Positions 8,143 to 16,480 of a stretch of 64,000 bases of DNA are shown piece after piece. The stretch lies in contig NZ_ATZJ01000002.1 in the NCBI RefSeq assembly GCF_000428145.1, positions 1-64,000 of the forward strand. The letters run 5' to 3'. The DNA comes from Chitinilyticum litopenaei DSM 21440. Lineage in GTDB: Bacteria; Pseudomonadota; Gammaproteobacteria; Burkholderiales; Chitinibacteraceae. Within the stretch, counting starts at the first letter, position 1. Every line of letters begins with the position of its first letter. Both the position numbers and the translations under genes were made by a program. The notes beneath the pieces were generated by a model, which saw only the letters and a list, made by a program, of their open reading frames with translations, did not search any database and had not been told where the DNA came from.

Positions 8143-8199
8143 GGTGATCGCCTTATGCAAAATTGATCTGAATTCTGTTTCGGGGCGCGCCGCAGGAAC

Positions 8200-8232
8200 A
8201 AAAAAAAAGTGCGGCATAGCCGCACTTTTTTT
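8200..8232 (-). terminator. Bidirectional-looking terminator after tRNA-Val
   Basis: GTGCGGC, loop ATA, GCCGCAC, flanked by nine A on the left and seven T on the right, so a U-run follows the stem on either strand. It sits between tRNA-Val and thrS and should end the tRNA transcript. thrS must then have its own promoter between about 8143 and 8200. Confidence 0.9.
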
Positions 8233-8315
8233 ACCTCAAGCCCAATGCACGGCTACCGTCTGCTTAACGCAAGGTAGTGGTGCAAGTTCGAAACATGGGC
8301 TTGACTCCATTTGTT

Positions 8316-8392
8316 TGGTAGGCACGATTGGACTCGAACCAACGACCCCCACCATGTCAAGGTGGTGCTCTAACCAGCTGAGCTACGTGCCT
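8316..8392 (-). tRNA. tRNA-Val (anticodon GAC)
   Basis: 77 nt with acceptor strands AGGCACG and CGTGCCT, discriminator A and encoded CCA. The anticodon stem CCACC/GGTGG encloses TTGACAT, giving anticodon GAC. D-arm AGCTCAGCTGGTTAGAGC and T-arm GGTTCGAGTCC are canonical. Confidence 0.97.
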
Positions 8393-8455
8393 GAAGAGCT
8401 GCGAATATTACCGGCAAGACGGCAGACTGACAAGTGTTTTATTGCATATTCCGTG

Positions 8456-8752
8456 TCAGATTCCCGGTTTTCGCCAAAAATACCGCCAGATGAATCCCGG
8501 CCAGGCCAATACCAGAAACAGACAGAGCGTGGTCACATAAAACGGCCAGTTCTGTGGATGCGGGGGGCTCTGGCGCGACTCCAGCACATGGGCAAACACG
8601 CCCAGCAGCAGATAGAGCGCCATCCATTCCAGCAGGCGCCAGCCAAAATGCTTGCGCTGCCGGGTGCGCAAACCGAAGATGCGCTCATTCATAAAGGGCA
8701 GGTTGGCAGCAAGCGCCGCCAATCCGCCCAGCAGGATGGTTTCAGCCGCCAC
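8456..8752 (-). CDS. DUF2818 small membrane protein at the end of the nuo operon
   Basis: 98 residues with about three hydrophobic segments (ILLGGLAALAANLPFM, LLEWMALYLLLGVFAHVL, FYVTTLCLFLVLAWPGFIW). The stop of nuoN and this start are adjacent (8753/8752), so it is translated with the operon. Proteins of this type are found after nuoN in Betaproteobacteria and are annotated DUF2818. A role in complex I assembly or stability is a fair guess from context only. Confidence 0.85.
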   Translation of the reverse strand: MAAETILLGGLAALAANLPFMNERIFGLRTRQRKHFGWRLLEWMALYLLLGVFAHVLESRQSPPHPQNWPFYVTTLCLFLVLAWPGFIWRYFWRKPGI

Positions 8753-10246
8753 TTACAGCATCACTCCGGCCGCAGTGAGCTTGACCGCCAGCGACAGGCT
8801 GCTGAGCAACTGGCTCGGGAAAATGCCAAGAACCAGCAGCAAGAGGCAGTTCGCCGACAGCAGCACGCGCACATCGGCGCTCGCGGCAATGGCCGGCTGC
8901 TCACCCTCGGGCTCGTCGAAATACATGACCTTGACGACACGCAGATAGTAGAACGCGCCAATCAGCGAGAAGGCAACAGCCACCACAGCCAGCCAGACCG
9001 CATCGGCCGCAACCAGTGCGCGAAGAACCGACAGCTTGGCAAAGAAGCCGACGAAAGCCGGGATACCCGCCATCGAGAACATTACCATCAGCATCATCAG
9101 CGCAAACCACGGGCTGCGCTTGTTCAGGCCCTTGAAGTCGTCGACGTTCTCGCATTCGAAGCCGCTGCGCGACAACAGCATCAGGATGCCGAAGCCGGCC
9201 GCCGTGGTCACGACATAGGTAATTGCATAGAAGAAGGCAGCCGAGTAGCCCTGGCTATTGTGCACGGCCAAACCCAGCAGCAGGAAGCCCATGTGCGAGA
9301 TGGTCGAATAGGCCAGCATCCGCTTGATGTTCTTCTGCGCAATGGCGGCAAGATTGCCCAGTACCAGCGAGGCGATGGCCAGATAAATCAGCATCTCGCC
9401 CCAGATCGGGCCAAATTGCTCAAGCGCCTGACCGAGCAAACGCAGCACGAAAACAAAAGCTGCGATCTTCGGCGCCGAGCCGATCAGCTGTGCCAGCAGC
9501 GTCGGGGCACCTTCGTAGACATCGGGCACCCACATGTGGAAAGGCACGGCACCCAGCTTGAAACCGATGCCGGTAACCACAAACACCATGCCGAAGGTCA
9601 GCAGGATGGGGTTGTACTGCTGCTGGCTGATGCGCGAAGCAACTTCATGCACATCGAGCGAGCCAGTCGCGCCATAAAGCATCGACATGCCATAGAGCAG
9701 CATGCCCGAAGCCAGCGCTCCCAGCACAAAGTACTTCATCGAAGCTTCACTGGCTTTGACCGCGCCACGCGGCAACGCCACCAGGGCGTAAATGGACAGC
9801 GAGAGCAACTCAAGACCAACGTACAGGGTCAGGAAGTTCGTGGCCGACGCCATCACCATCATGCCCAGCAGCGAGAACAGCGTCAGCGTGAACAGCTCGC
9901 CCTTGAGGATGCCGCGATCGGTCGCGTAGCCGCGGCCGTACACGAGCACCAGCGCAACGCCGAGCACCATGCCGATCTTGGCAAAATCGGCGACCGGATC
10001 GGCCACATACATATTGCTGAAGGCAAAACGGGCAACACTTGCACCACTTTCGGCCAGAGCCAGGCCCTGCTGCAGGCTCTGGATCGACAGCACGGCAGTC
10101 AGTGCCAGCACCAGCAGCGTCAGCAGGTAGGTTACCTGCTTGCGCGAGTCGGACACGAACAGATCAAAAATGAGGATGATGCACGCCGAGCAGAGCAGGA
10201 AGATCTCCGGCGTAGCCACCCATGCATTGAGACTGCTTGGATTCAT
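8753..10246 (-). CDS. nuoN: NADH-quinone oxidoreductase subunit N
   Basis: 497-residue antiporter-like membrane subunit of complex I, one of the three proton-pumping modules. About 14 transmembrane helices are visible. The family block AYSTISHMGFLLLGL, with its upstream lysines (AQKNIKRML), and the broken-helix region FKLGAVPFHMWVPDVYEGAP are present. It follows nuoM after 35 bases and is last of the nuo genes. Confidence 0.97.
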   Translation of the reverse strand: MNPSSLNAWVATPEIFLLCSACIILIFDLFVSDSRKQVTYLLTLLVLALTAVLSIQSLQQGLALAESGASVARFAFSNMYVADPVADFAKIGMVLGVALVLVYGRGYATDRGILKGELFTLTLFSLLGMMVMASATNFLTLYVGLELLSLSIYALVALPRGAVKASEASMKYFVLGALASGMLLYGMSMLYGATGSLDVHEVASRISQQQYNPILLTFGMVFVVTGIGFKLGAVPFHMWVPDVYEGAPTLLAQLIGSAPKIAAFVFVLRLLGQALEQFGPIWGEMLIYLAIASLVLGNLAAIAQKNIKRMLAYSTISHMGFLLLGLAVHNSQGYSAAFFYAITYVVTTAAGFGILMLLSRSGFECENVDDFKGLNKRSPWFALMMLMVMFSMAGIPAFVGFFAKLSVLRALVAADAVWLAVVAVAFSLIGAFYYLRVVKVMYFDEPEGEQPAIAASADVRVLLSANCLLLLVLGIFPSQLLSSLSLAVKLTAAGVML

Positions 10247-10281
10247 GATTAAAACCTATGTCTTTGATTGGCCAGAGGGAC

Positions 10282-11775
10282 TTACTGCAGCTTGGTCTGT
10301 GCAGCCAGCTCGATCAGATGATTGACCGATTGCAGCGTCACATCCGTAAAGGGCTTCGGGTACAGACCCATGCCAAGCACGGCAATTGCCAGAATCGCCA
10401 GCACCAGGAATTCGCGCTTGTTCACATCCTGCAGCTCGGCCACATGCTCGTTGGCAACCTCGCCGAAGATCACGCGTTTGTACATCCACAGCGTGTAGGC
10501 CGCACCGAAGATCAGTGTGGTCGCAGCGGCGAAGGCCACCCAGAAATTCACCTGAATCGCACCCAGCACGACGAAGAATTCGCCGACAAAGCCTGCGGTA
10601 CCCGGCAAACCGGCATTGGCCATGGCAAAGAGCATGAAGAACGAAGCGAAGATCGGCATCTTGTTGGCCACGCCACCGTAGTCGGCGATCTTGCGGCTGT
10701 GTACGCGGTCATACATCACGCCGATGCAGAAGAACATCGCGGCGGAAACGAAGCCGTGGCTGACCATCAGTGCAATGGCACCCACCACCGCGTACTGGTT
10801 CAGCATGCCGTTGGCGAACATGAAGAAGCCCAGCGTCACAAAACCCATGTGGGAAATCGACGAATAGGCAACCAGCTTCTTCATGTCGCTTTGCACCAGT
10901 GCGACCATGCCGATGTAAACAACGGCGACCAGCGACAGCGCTACGAATACCCAGGCATACTCACGGGAAGCATCCGGGGCGATCGGCAGGGCAAACCGCA
11001 GGAAACCATAGGCCCCAAGCTTCAGCGTAATCGCGGCCAGCACCATCGAGCCGCCAGTCGGCGCTTCAACGTGAGCATCCGGCAACCAGGTGTGCACCGG
11101 CCACATCGGCACCTTAACGGCAAAGGCAAAGAAGAAAGCTACCAGCAGCAGGGCCTGGGCAGTCATGCCCAGCGGAACGCGGTAATAGTCGAGAATTTCG
11201 AAGCTGCCGGTCTGACGATACAGATAGATGAAGGCAACCAGCGTCAGCAGCGAACCCATCAGCGTGTAGAGGAAGAACTTGATCGACGCATAGACGCGGC
11301 GCGGACCGCCCCAGACACCGATGATCAGGTACATCGGGATCAGCATCGCCTCGAAGAACACGTAGAACAGGATCGCATCCAGTGCGGCAAACGCGCCGTT
11401 GATCAGGCCGGACATGATCAGGAAAGCCGCCATGTACTGGGCGACGCGCTCCTTGATGACCTCCCAGCCGGCGATCACGACCAGCAGGGTCGTAAAGCTG
11501 TTCAGGATCACGAACAGCACGGACAGGCCGTCCACACCGATGTGGTAGTTGATGTTGTAATCCGTCACCCAGGGGGTGCTGAATTCGAACTGCATGCCGG
11601 CGCTGAGCAGATCGAACTGCGTGTACAGCGGAATGCTCACCAGGAAACCGGCAAGCGCACCGGCCAGCGCCAGCCAGCGCGCAGTGTCTGCACGCCGGTC
11701 ACCGCCGGTCGCCAGCACGATCAGGCCCGCCACAATCGGCACCCAGATCGCAAGGTTCAGAAAATTGCCCGTCAT
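10282..11775 (-). CDS. nuoM: NADH-quinone oxidoreductase subunit M
   Basis: 497-residue antiporter-like proton-pumping subunit. Conserved features: the key glutamate region FFEAMLIPMYLIIGVWGG, the half-helix region PMWPVHTWLPDAHVEAPTGG, and VAYSSISHMGFVTLG after the DMKK lysine pair. The start is set at ATG 11775 (AGG six bases upstream); a TTG two codons earlier is possible. It follows nuoL after 57 bases. Confidence 0.97.
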   Translation of the reverse strand: MTGNFLNLAIWVPIVAGLIVLATGGDRRADTARWLALAGALAGFLVSIPLYTQFDLLSAGMQFEFSTPWVTDYNINYHIGVDGLSVLFVILNSFTTLLVVIAGWEVIKERVAQYMAAFLIMSGLINGAFAALDAILFYVFFEAMLIPMYLIIGVWGGPRRVYASIKFFLYTLMGSLLTLVAFIYLYRQTGSFEILDYYRVPLGMTAQALLLVAFFFAFAVKVPMWPVHTWLPDAHVEAPTGGSMVLAAITLKLGAYGFLRFALPIAPDASREYAWVFVALSLVAVVYIGMVALVQSDMKKLVAYSSISHMGFVTLGFFMFANGMLNQYAVVGAIALMVSHGFVSAAMFFCIGVMYDRVHSRKIADYGGVANKMPIFASFFMLFAMANAGLPGTAGFVGEFFVVLGAIQVNFWVAFAAATTLIFGAAYTLWMYKRVIFGEVANEHVAELQDVNKREFLVLAILAIAVLGMGLYPKPFTDVTLQSVNHLIELAAQTKLQ

Positions 11776-11832
11776 AGTCAACCTACTTGTAATGTATTGA
11801 ATTCGGTCATCGGATGAGTTGAGCGGTCCGCC

Positions 11833-13899
11833 TTACAGCGCGCCGAACTGGTCCAGCTGGTACAGCCACCAGCTCAGCAGCAGAATGGCGCCGAGAATCA
11901 TGGCAAAGGCGTAATGGAAGATGAAACCGGTCTGCACGCGACGCACGAGGCCGGATACGAAGCCCACCACACGCGCAGCACCGTTCACGATCAAACCATC
12001 GATCAGCAGCGTATCGCCCACCTTCCACAGCACGGTGCCGATGGCACGGCCGGCGGCGGCAAAGCCGTTGATGTAGAGATGATCCATGTAGTACTTCTCT
12101 TCCATCAGCTTCTTGATGCCGATGCCGCTGAAGAAGCGATCGCCGGCAGCAGCCAGATTCGGCTTGACCATGTAGAAGACATACGCGGCAACGACACCAC
12201 CCAGCGCCAGCCAGAACGGCAGGGTCACAAAGGCGTGCATGGCCATCTGGAAGGCATGGCCGGCATGCTCAAGCACCGCCGTCATGCCGGGGTGAGCCGC
12301 CACATTGGTGTAAATCACGCTCTGGAAGAAGTCGCCGGCAACCATCGGGCCGATGGCGATGAAACCGATGATGACCGAGGGAATGGCCAGCAGCACCAGC
12401 GGCAGCGTGACCACCCATGGCGATTCGTGCGGCTTGTCATTGGGGCCAAGACCGTGATGATGGTCGTGCGATTCCTCTTCGTCGTCATGATCGCCATGAT
12501 GAGCCTCATGACCCTTCTGCATCCAGCGCTCCTTGCCATGGAAGACGAGGAAATACATGCGGAATGAATAGAAGGCGGTAACGAAGACGCCCGCGAGTAC
12601 GGCGAAGGTTGCGAAACCGGCGCCAGGCAGATTGCTGTGCTCGACGGCCAGGATGATCGAGTCCTTCGAATAGAAGCCCGACAGGAACGGAGTACCGATC
12701 AGCGCCAGCGAGCCGATCAGCGAAGTGATCCAGGTAATCGGCATGTACTTGCGCAGGCCGCCCATATTGCGGATGTCCTGGTCATGGTGCATGCCCATGA
12801 TCACGGAACCGGCAGCGAGGAACAGCAGTGCCTTGAAGAAGGCATGCGTCATCAGGTGGAATACGGCCACCGAGTAGGCCGAAGCCCCCAGCGCCACGGT
12901 CATGTAACCCAGCTGCGACAGCGTGGAATACGCCACGACACGCTTGATGTCGTTCTGGATGATGCCGAGGAAACCCATGAACAGCGCAGTAATCGCGCCG
13001 ATCACCATGATGAAGCTCAGTGCGGTATCCGACAGCTCGAACAGCGGGCTCATGCGCGACACCATGAAGATGCCGGCCGTCACCATGGTAGCCGCGTGAA
13101 TCAGCGCGGAAATCGGCGTCGGGCCTTCCATCGAATCCGGCAGCCACACATGCAGCGGGAACTGGGCGGATTTGCCCATGGCACCGATGAACAGCAGGAT
13201 GCAGGTTACGGCCAGCAGGTTCCACTCCACCCCGGCAAAGAGGCTGATGGTCTTGGCCTGCCAGCCGGCGGCGTCAGCCTGTACTTGCTGGAAGACGGTC
13301 GCGTAATCCAGCGAGCCGAAATGATAGAGCACGAGGCCGATGCCAAGCAGGAAACCAAAGTCGCCCACACGGTTGACCAGGAAGGCCTTCAGGTTGGCAA
13401 ACGTCGCGGTCGGGCGCTTGAACCAGAAGCCGATCAGCAGGTAGGACACCAGGCCCACCGCTTCCCAGCCAAAGAACAGCTGCACGAAGTTGTTGCTCAT
13501 CACGAGCATCAGCATCGAGAAGGTGAACAGCGAAATGTAGCTGAAGAAACGCTGGTAGCCCGGGTCTTCGTGCATGTAGCCGATGGTGTAGATGTGCACC
13601 ATCAGTGACACGAAGGTCACCACGCACATCATCATCGCGGTCAGCGTATCGACCAGGAAGCCGACATTGAAGTCAACGCCATTGATCGTCAGCCAGGTAT
13701 AGACGTTACCGTTAAAGGCCTCACCGCCCCCAAGCAGATACTTGAGCACGTATGCGGAAAGCAGGAAGGCGACCGCCACGCCGCCGATGGTGACGCAGTG
13801 CGCCGCCCGGCGGCCGATCGCCCAGCCAAAGAGGCCGGCCGCCAGCGCGCCAAACAAGGGCGCCAGCGGAATCAGCAGGTAGATTGTTTGCATGTCCAT
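11833..13899 (-). CDS. nuoL: NADH-quinone oxidoreductase subunit L
   Basis: 688-residue antiporter-like subunit that also carries the long lateral helix tying the pumping modules together. Visible: FFGWEAVGLVSYLLIGFW, the half-helix block FPLHVWLPDSMEGPTPISAL, and VAYSTLSQLGYMTVALG. The C-terminal part, with the helix HL region and a last membrane anchor, is intact. Between the core and that helix lies a cytoplasmic or periplasmic loop very rich in His, Asp and Glu (HEAHHGDHDDEEESHDHHHG), which I have seen in shorter form in related NuoL. Start M1 (13899) or M3 cannot be separated. Confidence 0.97.
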   Translation of the reverse strand: MDMQTIYLLIPLAPLFGALAAGLFGWAIGRRAAHCVTIGGVAVAFLLSAYVLKYLLGGGEAFNGNVYTWLTINGVDFNVGFLVDTLTAMMMCVVTFVSLMVHIYTIGYMHEDPGYQRFFSYISLFTFSMLMLVMSNNFVQLFFGWEAVGLVSYLLIGFWFKRPTATFANLKAFLVNRVGDFGFLLGIGLVLYHFGSLDYATVFQQVQADAAGWQAKTISLFAGVEWNLLAVTCILLFIGAMGKSAQFPLHVWLPDSMEGPTPISALIHAATMVTAGIFMVSRMSPLFELSDTALSFIMVIGAITALFMGFLGIIQNDIKRVVAYSTLSQLGYMTVALGASAYSVAVFHLMTHAFFKALLFLAAGSVIMGMHHDQDIRNMGGLRKYMPITWITSLIGSLALIGTPFLSGFYSKDSIILAVEHSNLPGAGFATFAVLAGVFVTAFYSFRMYFLVFHGKERWMQKGHEAHHGDHDDEEESHDHHHGLGPNDKPHESPWVVTLPLVLLAIPSVIIGFIAIGPMVAGDFFQSVIYTNVAAHPGMTAVLEHAGHAFQMAMHAFVTLPFWLALGGVVAAYVFYMVKPNLAAAGDRFFSGIGIKKLMEEKYYMDHLYINGFAAAGRAIGTVLWKVGDTLLIDGLIVNGAARVVGFVSGLVRRVQTGFIFHYAFAMILGAILLLSWWLYQLDQFGAL

Positions 13900-13937
13900 T
13901 GGATTTATCCGTATCTCTGTCGATTCTTGTTCTGGCC

Positions 13938-14243
13938 TTAACCCTTCATCGAGCCGAGGTCTTCCACGGCGATGGAGCGCAGGTTACGGAACAGCACCAC
14001 GAGGATCGCCAGACCGATAGCCGACTCGGCTGCTGCGACCGTCAGGATGAAGAACACGAAAATCTGACCCGCCGAATCCCCCAGAAACTGGGAAAACGCG
14101 ATGAAGTTCATGTTCACGGCCAAGAGCATCAGCTCAATGGCCATCAGCATCACAATGAGGTTTTTCCGGTTCATGAAGATCCCGAAAACGCTCAGTGCAA
14201 ACAGGATGGCGCCCAGCACCAGATAATGCGTCAGTGTTACCAC
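13938..14243 (-). CDS. nuoK: NADH-quinone oxidoreductase subunit K (GTG start)
   Basis: 101 residues and three transmembrane helices. The two conserved membrane glutamates lie in MLMAIELMLLAVNMNF and TVAAAESAIGLAILV and form part of the buried proton path linking the quinone site to the pumps. The start codon is GTG at 14243 with AGGAG six bases upstream. Length and helix number match the family exactly. Confidence 0.97.
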   Translation of the reverse strand: MVTLTHYLVLGAILFALSVFGIFMNRKNLIVMLMAIELMLLAVNMNFIAFSQFLGDSAGQIFVFFILTVAAAESAIGLAILVVLFRNLRSIAVEDLGSMKG

Positions 14244-14263
14244 GATTGCTCCTCTCCCCTGCC

Positions 14264-14890
14264 TTAAGCCTGTTGTTCGCCGGCCGGCTTGTCAGCAGGC
14301 GCTTCCAGACGGGCATCCGCTTCCATCTTCAGCACGCGCACGCGATCTGCCGCCTTGACGGCGATCTGCTCGCCCGGCTGCTGGTACTTGGTGTTCTTGC
14401 GCTTGCGGATGGTCAGGCCAATCGCGGCAATCATGCCCACCAGCAGCAATACCGCCGACAGCTGGAAAGGCAGGAAATAAACGGTGTAGATCTGGCGACC
14501 GAGATCGGCCACGGTCGGGCCGGTCTCGACCAGCATTGCGCCCGGAATCTGCGCATTGCGGCTGGTCAGGATCAGGATCATTTCCACCACCATGATGGTC
14601 GCCACAACGGCTGCCACCGGGAAGAACTTCCAGAAGCCCTTGCGCAGTTCCTCGAAGTTGATGTCGAGCATCATCACCACGAACAGGAACAGCACCATCA
14701 CCGCGCCGACATAAATGACGACGAGCGACACGGCCAGGAATTCCGCCTTGATGAGAATCCACAGACAGGCGCTGGTGAAGAAAGCCAGAATCAGCCAGAG
14801 CACGGCATGTACCGGGTTTTTGGCGGTAATCACGCGCAGGCCGGCAAAAACCAGCACTGCCGCGAAGATGTAGAACAAAGCCAGAGTCAT
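14264..14890 (-). CDS. nuoJ: NADH-quinone oxidoreductase subunit J
   Basis: 208-residue membrane subunit with five hydrophobic segments, including the family block NPVHAVLWLILAFFTSACLW and VIYVGAVMVLFLFVVMMLD. The C-terminal tail after the last helix is long, charged and low in hydrophobic residues (from about residue 165). It is 20 bases before nuoK. The function is as part of the E-channel region next to the quinone module. Confidence 0.96.
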   Translation of the reverse strand: MTLALFYIFAAVLVFAGLRVITAKNPVHAVLWLILAFFTSACLWILIKAEFLAVSLVVIYVGAVMVLFLFVVMMLDINFEELRKGFWKFFPVAAVVATIMVVEMILILTSRNAQIPGAMLVETGPTVADLGRQIYTVYFLPFQLSAVLLLVGMIAAIGLTIRKRKNTKYQQPGEQIAVKAADRVRVLKMEADARLEAPADKPAGEQQA

Positions 14891-14901
14891 TTGGCCTCCC
14901 C

Positions 14902-15390
14902 TTAGCGATATTTGGCGTCGGCCGCTTTGCGCTTGGCAATTTCGGCTTCGTATTTGTCACCCACCGCCAGCAACATCGGCTTGGTGTAGTACAGGTCGCC
15001 ACGCTTCTCGCCGTGGTATTCGTAGATGTGCGTTTCCACGATGGCGTCGACCGGACAGGCTTCTTCGCAGAAACCGCAGAAGATGCACTTGGTGAGATCG
15101 ATGTCATAACGCGTGGTGCGGCGGGTGCCATCGTCGCGCTGATCGGATTCGATGGTGATGGCCATCGCCGGACAAACCGCCTCGCACAGCTTGCACGCAA
15201 TGCAGCGCTCTTCGCCATTGGCGTAGCGGCGCTGGGCATGCAGACCGCGGAAACGCGGGCTGTACGGTGTTTTTTCTTCCGGAAACTGCACGGTGATCTT
15301 CGGTGCGAAGAAATACTTGCCCGTCAGCATCAAGCCCTTCACCAGCTCGACGAGCATGAAGGTCTTGAAGAATTGAGTGATTTTCTCCAT
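14902..15390 (-). CDS. nuoI: NADH-quinone oxidoreductase subunit I
   Basis: 162-residue peripheral subunit carrying two 4Fe-4S clusters (N6a, N6b). Both ferredoxin motifs are intact: CIACKLCEAVCP and CIFCGFCEEACP. An N-terminal amphipathic stretch (FFKTFMLVELVKGLMLTGKY) anchors it to the membrane arm. The start ATG is 18 bases after nuoH. Confidence 0.98.
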   Translation of the reverse strand: MEKITQFFKTFMLVELVKGLMLTGKYFFAPKITVQFPEEKTPYSPRFRGLHAQRRYANGEERCIACKLCEAVCPAMAITIESDQRDDGTRRTTRYDIDLTKCIFCGFCEEACPVDAIVETHIYEYHGEKRGDLYYTKPMLLAVGDKYEAEIAKRKAADAKYR

Positions 15391-15408
15391 GGTCTTTTCC
15401 TTGTCCTT

Positions 15409-16464
15409 TTAATTCCAGATGGAGAACGGCGAGACGACCCAGGCGGCGACCACGATGATCCACACCAGCGTCACCGGAATGAAGATCTTCCAGCCCAGAC
15501 GCATCAGCTGGTCATAGCGGTAACGCGGGAAGGTCGCGCGGAACCACAGGAACAGGAACATCATGAAAGCAACCTTGGCGACCCACCACAGGAAGGAAGA
15601 GGCGCCGAGAATCGGCCAGCTTTCCGGGAACGGCGACAGCCAGCCGCCGAGGAACATCACCGACGCCATCGCGGCAATCAGCCACATGTTGGCGTATTCG
15701 GCGAGGAAGAACAGCGCAAAGCTCATGCCCGAATATTCGATCATGTGGCCGGCCACGATTTCCGACTCGCCTTCGACCACATCAAACGGCGCGCGGTTGG
15801 TTTCGGCCACACCCGAGATGAAGTAGACGATGAACAGCGGCAGCAGCGGCAGCAGGTTCCAGCTGACCAGACCGTAGGCGCCAGCCTGCTTGTTGACGAT
15901 TTCGGTCATATTCAGGCTGGAGGACACCAGCATCACGCCCACCAGCGCGAAGCCCATCGCCAGTTCGTAGGAAACCACCTGCGCTGCGGCGCGCATGGCG
16001 CCCAGGAAGGCATACTTCGAGTTCGACGCCCAGCCGGCGAGAATCACGCCGTAAACGCCCATCGAGGTAATTGCCATCACGTACAGCAGACCCACATTGA
16101 TGTCGGCCAGCACGAAGCCCGGATAGAACGGCACGACCGCCCAGGCCGCCAGCGCCGGGACCAGCACCCAGATCGGGGCCAGGAAAAACAGACCCTTGCT
16201 CGACGCGGACGGGGTGATGATTTCCTTCAGCAAGAGCTTGATGCCGTCGGCTACCGGCTGCAGCAGGCCGAAGGGGCCGACGCGATTGGGGCCGATACGG
16301 ATCTGCATGTAGCCGATCACCTTGCGCTCGGCGAGCGTGGCATAGGCAACAGCACCCATGATGGGCGCAACGATGCAGACAATCTTCAGCAGCGTCCAGA
16401 CCACGAAACCGATTTCGTTGCCCAGCAGGCCATTGAGGAAGTCGGGAATCATTTGAATTTCCAT
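15409..16464 (-). CDS. nuoH: NADH-quinone oxidoreductase subunit H
   Basis: 351 residues, eight predicted membrane helices, forming the quinone chamber and linking the redox arm to the membrane arm. Conserved loops are present: RIGPNRVGPFGLLQPVADG(I)K, FVGWAS-like AGWASNSKYAFLGAMRAAAQ, and NRAPFDVVEGESE(I). The ATG at 16464 (MEIQMIPDF) has a strong GGGGAGAAAAC site; the frame can be extended to 16512 but the extra residues overlap nuoG and do not resemble NuoH. Confidence 0.97.
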   Translation of the reverse strand: MEIQMIPDFLNGLLGNEIGFVVWTLLKIVCIVAPIMGAVAYATLAERKVIGYMQIRIGPNRVGPFGLLQPVADGIKLLLKEIITPSASSKGLFFLAPIWVLVPALAAWAVVPFYPGFVLADINVGLLYVMAITSMGVYGVILAGWASNSKYAFLGAMRAAAQVVSYELAMGFALVGVMLVSSSLNMTEIVNKQAGAYGLVSWNLLPLLPLFIVYFISGVAETNRAPFDVVEGESEIVAGHMIEYSGMSFALFFLAEYANMWLIAAMASVMFLGGWLSPFPESWPILGASSFLWWVAKVAFMMFLFLWFRATFPRYRYDQLMRLGWKIFIPVTLVWIIVVAAWVVSPFSIWN

Positions 16465-16480
16465 GTTTTCTCCCCTCCCC

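Noticed and set aside
6190..8166. Plus-strand 658-residue open frame opposite thrS
   Set aside because: Antisense to a clear ThrRS with no credible start site or domain.
8003..10252. Long plus-strand open frame opposite nuoN and thrS
   Set aside because: It is the complement of well-defined genes in high-GC DNA, rich in Arg/Gln/His/Ala with no family resemblance; a shadow frame.
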